This document shows positions 37,310-44,684 of a stretch of 44,684 nucleotides of DNA, piece after piece (position 1 is the first letter of the stretch; every line of letters begins with the position of its first letter). Origin of the DNA: Geodermatophilus africanus (GTDB lineage Bacteria > Actinomycetota > Actinomycetes > Mycobacteriales > Geodermatophilaceae); contig NZ_FNOT01000024.1 in the NCBI RefSeq assembly GCF_900107105.1, forward strand, positions 1-44,684. Direction: 5' to 3'. The translations under genes were made by a program, and so were the position numbers. The notes under the pieces were generated by a model, which searched no databases, had not been told where the DNA came from, and saw only the letters and a program-made list of their open reading frames with translations.

Positions 37310-38167
37310 CTGGTCCTCCTCGGGTGTGCCGGCCGCGGTGCCCGCGGGCCGACGGGTCGTGGTTACCCGTTCCGATGGGCCCTCCGCCACGGCGCGGCGC
37401 ACGTCGTCCTCCCGCGGCGGCCCGGCGTCCCGGCGCAACCAGAGGAAGAACTCGACGTTGCCGGCCGGCCCCGGCAGCGGGCTGGCGACGACGCCGGCCG
37501 TCCCCCAGCCCAGCTCGGCGGCGGCCCGCGCCACCGTCAGGACGGCGTCCTGCCGGTGCGCCGGGTCGCGCACCACGCCGCCGGCGCCGAGCCGCTCGCG
37601 GCCGACCTCGAACTGCGGCTTGACCATGGGCAGCAGGTCGGCCGCGGCGGTGGCGCACGCGGTGAGGGCAGGCAGCACCAGGCGCAGCGAGATGAACGAC
37701 AGGTCGGCGACGACGAGGTCCACCGGGCCGTCGACCTGCTCGGGCGTGAGCGTGCGGACGTTGGTGCGCTCGAGCACCCGCACCCGCTCGTCGGTCCGCA
37801 GCGACCAGGCCAGCTCCCCGTAGCCGACGTCGACCGCGACGACCTCCCGGGCCCCCCGGCGGAGCAGCACCTCGGTGAAGCCGCCGGTGGACGCGCCGGC
37901 GTCCAGCGCCCGGCGGCCGGCAACCGGGACGGGGAAGGCCTCGAGGGCGCCCACCAGCTTGTGCGCGCCGCGGGACACCCAGCTCGGCTCGTCGGGATCG
38001 GTGCGGACGACGACGGGCGTGTCGGCGCCGACGCCGGTGGCGGGCTTGGAGGCCGCCCGCCCCGAGACGGCGACCCGCCCCTCGGCGATGAGCGCCACGG
38101 CGTGCTCCCGGGAGCGGGCCAGGCCCCGCCGCACGAGCTCCGCGTCGAGCCGGCTGCGGCGGACCAT
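37307..38167 (-). CDS. tlyA: TlyA-family rRNA 2'-O-methyltransferase
   Basis: This 286-residue protein has an N-terminal S4 domain (RLDAELVRRGLARSREHAVAL) and an FtsJ-like methyltransferase domain with WVSRGAHKLVGAL, motif I ALDAGASTGGFTEVLLRRGA, VVADLSFISL, and MVKPQFEVGRE. The catalytic Lys/Asp/Lys arrangement is consistent with TlyA, which methylates ribose in 16S and 23S rRNA in mycobacteria. The ATG at 38167 shares its A with the stop of the small upstream gene (TGATG). The stop is the first codon of repeat copy F. Confidence 0.93.
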   Translation of the reverse strand: MVRRSRLDAELVRRGLARSREHAVALIAEGRVAVSGRAASKPATGVGADTPVVVRTDPDEPSWVSRGAHKLVGALEAFPVPVAGRRALDAGASTGGFTEVLLRRGAREVVAVDVGYGELAWSLRTDERVRVLERTNVRTLTPEQVDGPVDLVVADLSFISLRLVLPALTACATAAADLLPMVKPQFEVGRERLGAGGVVRDPAHRQDAVLTVARAAAELGWGTAGVVASPLPGPAGNVEFFLWLRRDAGPPREDDVRRAVAEGPSERVTTTRRPAGTAAGTPEEDQ

Positions 38168-38409
38168 CAGAGCTGGTCGATCGTGCCGAGCTCGCGCTGC
38201 AGCCGGGCGTGCTCGGCCTCGAAGACGGCGACGTGCTCGGCCACCGGCCGGTGGGCGAGGTCGGCGAGGGGCGCGCCCCCGTCCGCGGCCGAGGTGCCCG
38301 CCGGCGGGGCCCCGGCCGGCACCGCCCCGGTCGGGACCGGCGCCGGACCACCCCCCGGGCCGGGCCGGGGAGGCCCCGGGACCGGTCGCGGTGGGGTCGG
38401 GTCGGTCAT
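38167..38409 (-). CDS. Small conserved hypothetical protein upstream of tlyA
   Basis: This 80-residue protein has a Pro/Gly-rich N-terminal half and a conserved-looking helical C-terminus (LAHRPVAEHVAVFEAEHARL followed by QRELGTIDQL). A small protein of this kind also precedes tlyA in mycobacteria (the Rv1693 position), which supports it as real. Its stop shares a base with the tlyA start (TGATG), so translation is coupled. The function is unknown; an assembly or partner role with TlyA is speculation. Confidence 0.75.
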   Translation of the reverse strand: MTDPTPPRPVPGPPRPGPGGGPAPVPTGAVPAGAPPAGTSAADGGAPLADLAHRPVAEHVAVFEAEHARLQRELGTIDQL

Positions 38410-38600
38410 CGGTGGCCTCTCGGGTGGACGGGCGCGGCGCGGGCGGGCGCCGGCGGGACCTCGGGGACCGGCGTCCGGGGTGCGACCCCGTGCTGTTCCC
38501 CCGGCCCGCGAGGGTACCGGCCGGGGGCGACGCGCACGGGTCGCCGGCGGGCGCTAGCGTTCGGCCGCCCGGTCCCCGAACCCGATGGAGGCGTGCCCGC

Positions 38601-38939
38601 GTGGCGACGATGAAGGAGTGCATGACCGCCCTCGAGGGCATCCTCGGCGACCTCGCGGCCAAGCCGGCGGCCCAGGGCCTCGACCGCAGCCTGTCCTGCC
38701 GGCTGACCGACCTGGGGCAGGTCGTCCGTGGCCGGCTGGCCCGCGGCTCGGTGCGTGAGCTGCGAACCGAGTCCGACGGCGAGTCGCTGGAGAAGGCCGA
38801 CATCCGGCTCACCATGACCAGTGACGACCTCGTCTCCCTGACCGACGGCCGGCTGTCGTTCGGCCCGGCCTGGGCGTCGGGGCGGGTCAAGCTGGAGGCC
38901 GGTCTTCGCGACATGCTCCGGCTGCGTTCCCTCCTCTGA
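38601..38939 (+). CDS. SCP2 sterol-carrier-like small protein
   Basis: This 112-residue protein resembles the SCP2 sterol-carrier fold seen in many small actinobacterial proteins: RSLSCRLTDLGQVVRGRLA, then KADIRLTMTSDDLVSLTDGR and a final LKLEAGL-like strand (ASGRVKLEAGLRDML). Such proteins bind lipids or act as lipid-transfer modules. The GTG at 38601 is preceded by GGAGG about 9 bases upstream. It is the only plus-strand gene in this part and runs toward hairpin repeat copy 4. The ligand is unknown. Confidence 0.78.
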   Translation: MATMKECMTALEGILGDLAAKPAAQGLDRSLSCRLTDLGQVVRGRLARGSVRELRTESDGESLEKADIRLTMTSDDLVSLTDGRLSFGPAWASGRVKLEAGLRDMLRLRSLL

Positions 38940-38996
38940 GGGAGGAGCCTCCTGCCCCCGCAGTGAGAGGACCCCGTCCTCCTCCCCCCCGTGGAA

Positions 38997-39049
38997 GGAC
39001 CCCCTGCCCCCACCACTCGCCCGCTCGCGGCGGGACCCTGCAGGGGGCC
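38997..39049. repeat. GGACCCCC hairpin repeat, copy 4
   Basis: GGACCCCCTGC at 38997-39007 pairs with GCAGGGGGCC ending at 39049; the inner part is CCACTCGCCCGCTCGCGGCGGG, close to copies 1 and 3. A partial second copy (GGCGGCGGGACCCTGCA) follows near 39070. It lies between the convergent SCP2-like and HAD genes and may terminate both. Confidence 0.75.
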
Positions 39050-39172
39050 AGCGGTGCCCTGGGCGGGGCCGGCGGCGGGACCCTGCACGTGGGCCGTCAG
39101 AGCTCGCGGGATGCCCTGGACGGGGCCGGCAGCGGGCGTCGGCAGGAGGGCCGTGCGGCTCCCCGGGCCACC

Positions 39173-40249
39173 TCAGGACGCCAGACCCCAGTGCCGCAGC
39201 GCGTCGGCTGCGGCCTCGTCCTCGGCGGTCACCTCCGCCGGCGCGACGGCCTCGGGGTGCCGGGTCCAGTGCGCGACGCACAGTGCGCGGAGCCCGTCGA
39301 GCCCGTCGGCGCTCCCGGGTCCCTCGGCACTGTCGCGCCTCAGCCGGAGGACGCCGTCCGCCGACCGGGCCGTCCAACCGGCGCAGCGCCACCTCCCGTC
39401 GCCGGCGGCGACGACCGCGGGATGGGCGGTGAGCAGACCCGCGGCATCGGGCGCGAGCAGGTCGGGCCGTCGGTCCGGGCCGGCGGCGAGCAGGGTCGCC
39501 GGGTCGGTGACGCCGCTGAGGACCAGCAGCGTCGCCGCACCGGCCCGGCGCCCGCCCTCGACGTCGGTGTCGAGCCGGTCGCCCACCACCACGGGGCGGT
39601 GGGCGGCCGTGCGGCGGACGCACTCGGCGTGCATGGTCGGGTCCGGCTTGCCGGTCACCAGCGGACGCCGGCCGGTCACGGCGCTCACCACGCCCACCAG
39701 CGCACCGTTGCCGGGCAGCAGGCCGCGCGGCGACGGGATGGTGGCGTCGGCGTTCGTGGCCACGTGCTGGGCCCCGTTGCGGACCGCCACCACGGCCTCG
39801 GCGAGCTGGGTCCACCCCACGTCGCGGCCGTAGCCCTGCACCACCGCGAGCGGCTCCTCCTCGGCGCCCGCCACCAGGGTGAGGCCCGCGGCCTCCAGTG
39901 CGGCGGCCACGCCCGGTCCGCCGACCGGCAGCACGCGCGCCCCGGCGCCGAGCCGCTGCGCCACGACCGTCGCCGCCGCCTGGGAGCTCGTGATCACCTC
40001 GGCGGGGCTCGCCGGGACGCCGAGGACGGTGAGGTGCCCGGCGACCTCCTCCGGCGTGCGGGAGGCGTTGTTGGTGACGAAGCCCAGCCGCATCCCCGCC
40101 GCCCGCACCGCGGCCAGCGCCTCGGGCACGCCGGGCACCGCCTCGGGACCGACGTAGACCACGCCGTCGAGGTCGAGCAGCGCGACGTCGTACTCCTGGT
40201 GCGGCGGCCGGACCTTGCCGACGGCCAGCGGGGTCGGTGTGCCGCTCAC
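39173..40249 (-). CDS. HAD-IIA (NagD-like) phosphatase
   Basis: This 358-residue protein is a HAD phosphatase with a C2 cap. The nucleophile motif is VALLDLDGVVYVGPEA (DxDGV), motif II is LGFVTNNASRTPEEVA, and motif IV is VVVGDRLDTDVEGGRRAG with the Lys in LVTGKPDP. The mycobacterial counterpart at this position (Rv1692) is a glycerol 3-phosphate phosphatase, and the same reaction is likely here. The C-terminal 100 residues beyond the HAD fold are a domain shared by actinobacterial members. The GTG at 40249 overlaps the upstream TPR gene stop (GTGA). Confidence 0.9.
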   Translation of the reverse strand: MSGTPTPLAVGKVRPPHQEYDVALLDLDGVVYVGPEAVPGVPEALAAVRAAGMRLGFVTNNASRTPEEVAGHLTVLGVPASPAEVITSSQAAATVVAQRLGAGARVLPVGGPGVAAALEAAGLTLVAGAEEEPLAVVQGYGRDVGWTQLAEAVVAVRNGAQHVATNADATIPSPRGLLPGNGALVGVVSAVTGRRPLVTGKPDPTMHAECVRRTAAHRPVVVGDRLDTDVEGGRRAGAATLLVLSGVTDPATLLAAGPDRRPDLLAPDAAGLLTAHPAVVAAGDGRWRCAGWTARSADGVLRLRRDSAEGPGSADGLDGLRALCVAHWTRHPEAVAPAEVTAEDEAAADALRHWGLAS

Positions 40250-40644
40250 GGGGTCTCCCCGCCGCGGCGTGCCCGTACGCCGCGCAGCGCCCGGGAGTAG
40301 TGGCCGAGGTCGGGCCGCATCGCCACGGCGAGGGCCAGGTGCTCGGCCGCCAGGTCCAGGTCACCCGCCCGGCTGGCCGCCAGGCCCAGGCCGAACTGCG
40401 CGTAGTCGTCGGCCGGGTTGCGGACGGTCAGCTCGCGGAAGGTGCCCACCGCGTCGGTGTAGCGGCCGGCGTCGTACTGGGCGCGTGCCAGGGCCTCGAG
40501 CAGGCTGCGCGAATCCGGCTCGGCCTCGGCGGCGCGCGCCAGGATCGTCGCCGCCGCCGCCGGGTCCCGGTTGGCCAGCAGTTGCAGCCCCCGCTGGTAC
40601 CAGTCGTACACGTCGCCGTCGGGCACCCCCGCGTCGGACACCAT
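40246..40644 (-). CDS. Small TPR-repeat protein
   Basis: This 132-residue protein contains about three tetratricopeptide repeats: DVYDWYQRGLQLLANRDPAA, then ATILARAAEAEPDSRSLLEA, ARAQYDAGRYTDAVGTFREL, and YAQFGLGLAASRAGDLDLAA. TPRs mediate protein-protein contacts. No signal peptide is seen. The ATG at 40644 has GAGGGAG upstream. It is coupled to the HAD phosphatase gene by a GTGA overlap and divergent from the DUF1015 gene. The partner is unknown. Confidence 0.85.
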   Translation of the reverse strand: MVSDAGVPDGDVYDWYQRGLQLLANRDPAAAATILARAAEAEPDSRSLLEALARAQYDAGRYTDAVGTFRELTVRNPADDYAQFGLGLAASRAGDLDLAAEHLALAVAMRPDLGHYSRALRGVRARRGGETP

Positions 40645-40736
40645 CGCTCCCTCGCTCCGGGTGTCGCCAGCCGGTGCCGGGGTCGCCGGCCCTCCCCCGC
40701 AGCCGGACCCTCGCACCCACCGGAGCGCACCGCTCC

Positions 40737-40742
40737 TACGAT
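40737..40742 (+). promoter_or_regulatory. -10 box (TACGAT) of the leaderless DUF1015 gene
   Basis: TACGAT ends 7 bases before the GTG at 40750, the spacing at which transcription would begin at the start codon. It fits the TANNNT pattern also seen before xylR and tetR here, and no Shine-Dalgarno precedes the GTG. Confidence 0.55.
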
Positions 40743-40749
40743 TCCTGTC

Positions 40750-42033
40750 GTGCTCTCGTCGTCGGCGGACCCCGCGTACCCGGCAGCTGCGACGGGACTC
40801 GAGGTCCGACCCTTCCGCGCCCTCGTCTACCGACGACGAGACCCCGGCCACCTCGCCCGGGTGAGCTCGCCAGCCTACGACCTGGTGACCCCGGAGGGCC
40901 GGGACCGCCTGGCCGCCGCCGACCCGCACAACATCGTGCGCCTGATCCTGCCCCGCGTCGCGTCCGGACCCGACGGCGCCGACGCGCTGCACCGCGCGGT
41001 AGCCGAGGCCGCCGGGACGCTGCGCGACTGGGAGCGCACCGGCGTGCTCGAGCGCGACGCCGGTCCGGCGCTGTGGGTCTACACGCTGCGCCCCTCCGAC
41101 GGCGCTCCCGAGACGGTCGGCTGGCTGGCCGCGGTGGGGGTGCCCGCAGCCGGCTCCCGCGCCGTCCTGCCGCACGAGGACACCTTCCCCGGCGCCGTGG
41201 AGGGCCGCCGTGCCTTGCTCGCGGCCACCGCGACGGACCTGGAGCCCATCGTGCTCGCGCACGATCCGCACCCCGGCCTCCCGGCGCTGACCGCCGCTGC
41301 CCAGGACGGCGCACCGACCCTCGAGGTGACCGACGCCGACGGTGTCCGGCACGCCCTGTGGCGGGTCACCGACCCGGTGCTGACCGGCCCGGTCACCGCC
41401 GCGCTCGCCGAGACCGGCGCGGTCATCGCCGACGGTCACCACCGCTTCGCCGCGGCGCGAGCGCACGGGGCGCGCGCCGTCCTCGCCCTGGTCACCCCCA
41501 TGGGCCCCGGCGGGCTGCAGGTGCAGCCCATCCACCGGCTGGTGCCCGACCTGGTCCTCGACGAGGCGCTCGCCGCGGCCTCGGCCGGGTTCCGGGTCAC
41601 CGAGCTGCCGCAGGGCTCGGAGGCCGTCGCCGAGGTCGTCCGGCGGTGGATCGCCGACCCGCTCGAGTCGGGCCTGCTCGTGAGTGACGGAGCCCGCCTG
41701 GTGCGGCTGGGCTCCCCCACGGGGAAGGTGCTCGACGCCGTCCCGCGGGAGGCGCCCGGAGCGTGGCGCGGCCTGGACGTCGTGCTCGCCCACCACGGCC
41801 TGGTGCAGCGGCTGTGGAGCCGGGACAGCGACGACGGCGTGGTCATCGCTCACGGTGTCGAGGAGGCGCTGGACGGCGCGCGGCGCCGTTCCGGCGTGGC
41901 CCTGCTGCTGCGCGCCCCCTCGCCCGCCGACGTGGCCGCCGTCGCCCGGGCGAACGCGAGGATGCCCCGGAAGTCGACGCTGTTCGTGCCCAAGCCGCGG
42001 ACCGGACTGGTGCTGCGGCCGCACGACGACTGA
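40750..42033 (+). CDS. DUF1015 family protein
   Basis: This 427-residue protein matches the DUF1015 family: LEVRPFRALVYRRRDPGHLA, SSPAYDLVTPEGRDRLAAAD followed by PHNIVRLILPR, VLPHEDTFPGAVEGR, and the hallmark AVIADGHHRFAAARA. The His-rich ADGHHR motif suggests metal or phosphate chemistry, but I do not know the reaction. The GTG at 40750 has no ribosome-binding site and lies just after a TACGAT -10 box, so it is probably leaderless. It is divergent from the TPR gene and convergent with the SSB-like gene, 7 bases away. Confidence 0.88.
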   Translation: MLSSSADPAYPAAATGLEVRPFRALVYRRRDPGHLARVSSPAYDLVTPEGRDRLAAADPHNIVRLILPRVASGPDGADALHRAVAEAAGTLRDWERTGVLERDAGPALWVYTLRPSDGAPETVGWLAAVGVPAAGSRAVLPHEDTFPGAVEGRRALLAATATDLEPIVLAHDPHPGLPALTAAAQDGAPTLEVTDADGVRHALWRVTDPVLTGPVTAALAETGAVIADGHHRFAAARAHGARAVLALVTPMGPGGLQVQPIHRLVPDLVLDEALAAASAGFRVTELPQGSEAVAEVVRRWIADPLESGLLVSDGARLVRLGSPTGKVLDAVPREAPGAWRGLDVVLAHHGLVQRLWSRDSDDGVVIAHGVEEALDGARRRSGVALLLRAPSPADVAAVARANARMPRKSTLFVPKPRTGLVLRPHDD

Positions 42034-42040
42034 CCGCCGG

Positions 42041-42400
42041 TCAGGCAGTGCGGGCGTCGGGGCTCGCCGACCGCGGCACCTTGCGCCCGCGGCGGCAGTT
42101 AACCTCCGTCACCGACGCCGTACCACCGCCGGCGGTGCGCCAGAACCGCCGCTGCAGCGCACCCTCGACCTCGACGACGTCGCCCGCCCGCCACGCCGTG
42201 ACGCGCCGCTGAAGCGCGCGGTCGTAGGTGATGCACGGCAGCGTGTCCGTCGACTGCCCCCTGACCCGCGGCTCGGGCCGGCGCACCACCAGCCGGAAGC
42301 TGACCAGCGTGTCGCCGCTGGGCAGCGTCCTCACCTCGGCGGGGGCCGACAGCCTCCCGCGGAGCACCACGTCGTTCCGGTCGATCACAGCCACGCTCAT
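42041..42400 (-). CDS. Single-stranded DNA-binding protein paralogue
   Basis: This 119-residue protein has one OB fold of the SSB type: DVVLRGRLSAPAEVRTLPSG, then TLVSFRLVVRRPEPR, then ITYDRALQRRVTAWRAGDVV and VEGALQRRFWR. It lacks the acidic C-terminal tip that recruits partners in the housekeeping SSB, so it is probably the second, specialised copy known in actinobacteria (competence, sporulation or stress roles there). The ATG at 42400 is the only nearby start. It stands between DUF1015 and the RG-rich TPR protein. Confidence 0.85.
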   Translation of the reverse strand: MSVAVIDRNDVVLRGRLSAPAEVRTLPSGDTLVSFRLVVRRPEPRVRGQSTDTLPCITYDRALQRRVTAWRAGDVVEVEGALQRRFWRTAGGGTASVTEVNCRRGRKVPRSASPDARTA

Positions 42401-42499
42401 GACGGCAGCCTCGCCGGGCGTCCCCGGCCCGACCAGGCGCGCCGCCGGTCTGTGGACCGGCGGCGCCGGTGTGGACGACGGGAGCGCGCCTGTCGGTGG

Positions 42500-44233
42500 T
42501 CAGTGCTCGGCGTCGTCCTCGGATCCGTCGGTCTCGCCCAGCAGCTCGGCGACCTCGGCCTCGACGTCGTCGTGGAAGTCGTGGTCGCCGGTCACCGCCC
42601 CGCCGGCCTCGTCCGTGCCCTCGACGTCCTCGTCGGCCGCCTCGGGAACCCCGGCTGCCGGCACCACCGCTGCGGGCTCCTCGTCCGCGGCCGGCACCGC
42701 GTCGGGCACAGGCAGCTCCTCCTCGGCGAACTCGACGTCCTCCTCCGGCGTGTACACCGCCACCGCGGCACGCCAGTGCTCGGCGCCCGCGTCATCGCCG
42801 GCCGCCTCGAGGAGGTCGGCGTAGGCGGCCGCGAGCCGCAGCGCCGAGGGGTCGGTCAGGTCCACGGCGTCCGGCCGCGGAGAGCCGCCGAGGGCACCCT
42901 CCAGGACCAGCCGGGCCGCGGAGAGCTCACCGAGGTCCTGTCGGGCCCCGGCCTCGACGAGGCGCAGCTCGACGGTCTCCTCCGCGTCGGGTCCCTCGCC
43001 CAGCGCGTCCCGGACCAGCCGCAGGGCGACCTCCGGGCGGCCCACGGCGCGCTCGCAGTCGGCGAGCACCGCCCGGTAGCCGGGGTCCCCGCTCATCCGG
43101 CGGTAGGCGCGCAGCTCGCGGGCGGCCTCGGCGTAGTCGCCGGCGTGGTACGCGGCCACGCCCACGGCCTCCCGCACGACGGCGATGCGCGACGCCCGGT
43201 CGCGCGCGGCCCGCGCGTGCGCCAGGGCCTCCTGGGGCTGGTCGTCGATGAGCGTGCCGGCGACGACCAGGTGGCTGGCCACCCGCTGCGCGTTGCGCGG
43301 GTCCAGCCCCCGCAGTGCCGCCCTGACGGACTGGTCCAGGTCGCGGGGGTCGGCCCACTCGGGGACCTCCGGGCCCGTGGGCGCCGGCGGCGTACGGTCC
43401 CCGCTCCGGGACGGTCGCGGACCCCGGTCCGGACCTCCGCGACGGTCGTCGGCGGGACGCCGGTCGCGCCAGTCGCTGCGCTGTCCACCCGGACGACCCC
43501 CGCGGGGCTGCCCCCCATCGCGCGGGCCACCAGGATGCTGCGGGCGTCCCTCCCACCGGTCCGCGCCGGGTCCGTCGGGCCGTGTCGCGCGCGGCCGGTC
43601 GCGCCCTGCGGTGCGAGCACCCTGGTCGCGGTCTCCGGGCGGACGGCGATCCTGCCAGTCGCCACGTGCCGGACGATCCCGCTCCGGACGGCGGTCCTGC
43701 CAGTCGCCGCGCGCCGGGCGACCCCGCTCCGGACGCCGGTCGTGCCAGTCGCTACGCGCCGGGCGACCCCGCTCCGGACGCCGGTCGGGGCGGACCGGTC
43801 GGTCGTCCCGGCCCCGCTCGCCCTCCGCTCGTCGGTCGCGCCAGTCCCCGCGCCCGCCGGCCGGCCGGCCTGCCTGCGGGCGCCGGTCCTGCCACTCGCG
43901 TCGTGGCCCGCCGGTCGCGGCACCGCCCTCCCGCTGCGGACGGCGGTCATGCCAGTCCGACCGCCCGGGGCGCTCCGGCACGGCCCCCTCGTCCTGGGCC
44001 CGACGCTGCGGTCGCTCCCCCTGGGGACGACGCTCCTCCCACCTGCCACGGTCGTCCTCGGACCGGCCACCGGTGGGTCGCCGGGCCTGCCAGGACCCCT
44101 GACCGCCGCGACCGGCCGTTCCACCGCGCGGACCGGCGCCCCGACCCTGCGGGCGGCCCTGGCCGGAGCCGCCCCGACCCCCCCGGGGTCCCTGTCCGCC
44201 GGTACCGCCGGCGCCTCGTCGCGGTGAAGTCAT
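42500..44233 (-). CDS. TPR-like protein with an RG-rich disordered N-terminus and acidic tail
   Basis: This 577-residue protein has three parts. Residues 1-285 are disordered and very rich in Arg, Gly, Pro and Asp, opening with RGG-type tracts and carrying seven DWxDRR or close EWxDRR motifs (about 93, 113, 130, 162, 177, 192, 254). Residues about 295-460 form a helical TPR-like domain (ALRGLDPRNAQRVASHLVVA and on). Residues 470-577 are strongly acidic (EEDVEFAEEELPV...). The helical domain fits the mycobacterial Rv1691 position, which is much shorter. RGG tracts suggest RNA binding, an inference strengthened only by its place directly after the rRNA operon. ATG 44233 was chosen for lack of other starts. 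Confidence 0.78.
   Translation of the reverse strand: MTSPRRGAGGTGGQGPRGGRGGSGQGRPQGRGAGPRGGTAGRGGQGSWQARRPTGGRSEDDRGRWEERRPQGERPQRRAQDEGAVPERPGRSDWHDRRPQREGGAATGGPRREWQDRRPQAGRPAGGRGDWRDRRAEGERGRDDRPVRPDRRPERGRPARSDWHDRRPERGRPARGDWQDRRPERDRPARGDWQDRRPPGDRDQGARTAGRDRPRATRPDGPGADRWEGRPQHPGGPRDGGQPRGGRPGGQRSDWRDRRPADDRRGGPDRGPRPSRSGDRTPPAPTGPEVPEWADPRDLDQSVRAALRGLDPRNAQRVASHLVVAGTLIDDQPQEALAHARAARDRASRIAVVREAVGVAAYHAGDYAEAARELRAYRRMSGDPGYRAVLADCERAVGRPEVALRLVRDALGEGPDAEETVELRLVEAGARQDLGELSAARLVLEGALGGSPRPDAVDLTDPSALRLAAAYADLLEAAGDDAGAEHWRAAVAVYTPEEDVEFAEEELPVPDAVPAADEEPAAVVPAAGVPEAADEDVEGTDEAGGAVTGDHDFHDDVEAEVAELLGETDGSEDDAEH
43649..43783 (-). repeat. Three 45-bp tandem repeats encoding RRPERGRPARxDWxD
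   Basis: Residues 151-195 of the RG-rich protein are three near-identical 15-residue units, each RRPER(G/D)RPAR(S/G)DW(H/Q)D. The 45-bp DNA units are similarly close, so they probably arose by recent duplication. Looser units lie on both sides. Confidence 0.85.
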
Positions 44234-44297
44234 GTGTGGATGCGTACCTCAGGAGTGGGTGCAGCACGCGTCGTGCTGCAGAGAGCATGCGGAAACG

Positions 44298-44340
44298 CCA
44301 GAACGGGGGTCAGAGCACGTGGCTCCGACCCCCGTTCTGG
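44298..44340 (-). terminator. Terminator of the rRNA operon
   Basis: CCAGAACGGGGGTC at 44298-44311 pairs perfectly with GACCCCCGTTCTGG at 44327-44340, a 14-bp stem. It lies 10 bases beyond the 5S 3' end on the minus strand. Only a short T-run follows (GTTTCC). Confidence 0.88.
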
Positions 44341-44349
44341 GAGGTGTTG

Positions 44350-44466
44350 TCCGGCGGCGTCCTACTCTCCCACCCCGTCTCCGGGGCAGTACCATCGGCG
44401 CTGAGAGGCTTAGCTTCCGGGTTCGGAATGGATCCGGGCGTTTCCCTCTCGCCATGGCCGCCGTAA
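44350..44466 (-). rRNA. rrf: 5S ribosomal RNA
   Basis: The minus strand reads TTACGGCGGCCATGGCGAGA at the 5' end, contains CCATTCCGAACCCGGAAGCT (conserved loop region) and GATGGTACTGCCCC, and ends GAGAGTAGGACGCCGCCGGA. The 117-nt length and the pairing of the two ends (TACGGCGGC with GCCGCCGG) fit actinobacterial 5S. It follows 23S by about 125 bases. Confidence 0.97.
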
Positions 44467-44591
44467 CACAGGTGAACGGGAACCGACCCCGGTGGGGGTT
44501 GGTGCGTTCAGAACCGCACAGTGGACGCGTGGTATCGATCAGTTGGTCGCCGGCTACCCGCCCGCCCGGGGGTGGGGGGTGGTGTAGTCGT

Positions 44592-44684
44592 GTGGTCAAG
44601 CCCTCGGCCGGTTAGTACCGGTCAGCTGCGCACCTCGCGGTGCTTCCACTTCCGGCCTATCAACCCGCTGGTCTGAGCGGGGGC
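44592..44684 (-). rRNA. rrl: 23S ribosomal RNA, 3' end (partial)
   Basis: The minus strand shows GGTTGATAGGCCGGAAGTGG and GACCGGTACTAACCGGCCGA followed by GGGCTTGACCAC, the conserved 3' terminus of actinobacterial 23S rRNA. The gene continues beyond the right edge of the window. The exact 3' end is approximate. Confidence 0.95.

Noticed and set aside
42228..44466. Several plus-strand frames opposite the RG-rich gene, one running into 5S rRNA
   Set aside because: They arise from the complement of the Arg/Gly tract; one crosses the rRNA operon terminator and the 5S gene.

Overview
The window comes from a very GC-rich actinobacterium. Most genes lie on the minus strand in an order that matches the conserved mycobacterial run tlyA-nadK-recN-steA-mctB-pyrG-NUDIX-xerD ... 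parA-like-scpA-scpB-rluB-cmk-der. The protein sequences, GTG starts, leaderless promoters and interspersed repeats suggest a member of the Geodermatophilaceae (Blastococcus/Geodermatophilus/Modestobacter type). That family assignment is inference.

Layout. (1) Positions 1 to about 4305 are an accessory island abutting the 3' end of a tRNA-Pro gene: an IS110-family transposase, a DUF433/DUF5615 toxin-antitoxin-like pair, an excisionase-like HTH protein and a tyrosine integrase broken by a one-base frameshift. (2) 4306-7849 holds tRNA-Pro, an alpha/beta hydrolase, der, cmk and aroH. (3) 7967-11812 holds a xylose module: the xylA-xylB operon and a divergent ROK regulator, with an operator overlapping the promoters. 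(4) 11810-12835 is an IS5-family element with a decayed transposase, inserted where the xylR and rluB stop codons overlapped. (5) 12832-18401 covers chromosome organisation: rluB, scpB, scpA, a ribbon-helix-helix-like protein, a ParA-like ATPase and xerD. (6) 18398-22194 holds ald, a GlcG/HbpS-like protein, two hypothetical envelope proteins and a NUDIX hydrolase. (7) 22274-32368 holds pyrG and an envelope block: a large membrane protein with an alkaline-phosphatase-like ectodomain, a GT4 glycosyltransferase, murJ, an MraY-like membrane protein, mctB/steB and steA. (8) 32533-42400 holds a TetR regulator, a methyltransferase, recN, nadK, tlyA, a small conserved protein, an SCP2-like protein, a HAD phosphatase, a TPR protein, a DUF1015 protein and an SSB paralogue. 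(9) 42500-44684 holds a long disordered RG-rich/TPR-like protein, then 5S rRNA and the 3' end of 23S rRNA.

The most striking feature is not a gene. Six ~76-nt repeats sit exactly between the stop codon of one minus-strand gene and the start codon of the next: cmk/der, scpA/scpB, parA/RHH, pyrG/NUDIX, MraY-like/murJ and tlyA/nadK. Each carries an intact 25-26-codon mini-ORF. In five of the six its GTG overlaps the upstream stop, and in all six its stop overlaps the downstream start. Each also supplies the downstream ribosome-binding site. The architecture resembles mycobacterial MIRUs. The 5' end forms a hairpin with a compensatory base-pair change between copies. Nearly all other adjacent collinear gene pairs in these runs overlap at stop/start, which suggests that the element inserts into stop-start overlaps while keeping translation coupled.

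A second repeat family (GGACCCCC...GGGGGTCC hairpins, four copies) sits in intergenic DNA and, once, in frame inside the MraY-like gene.
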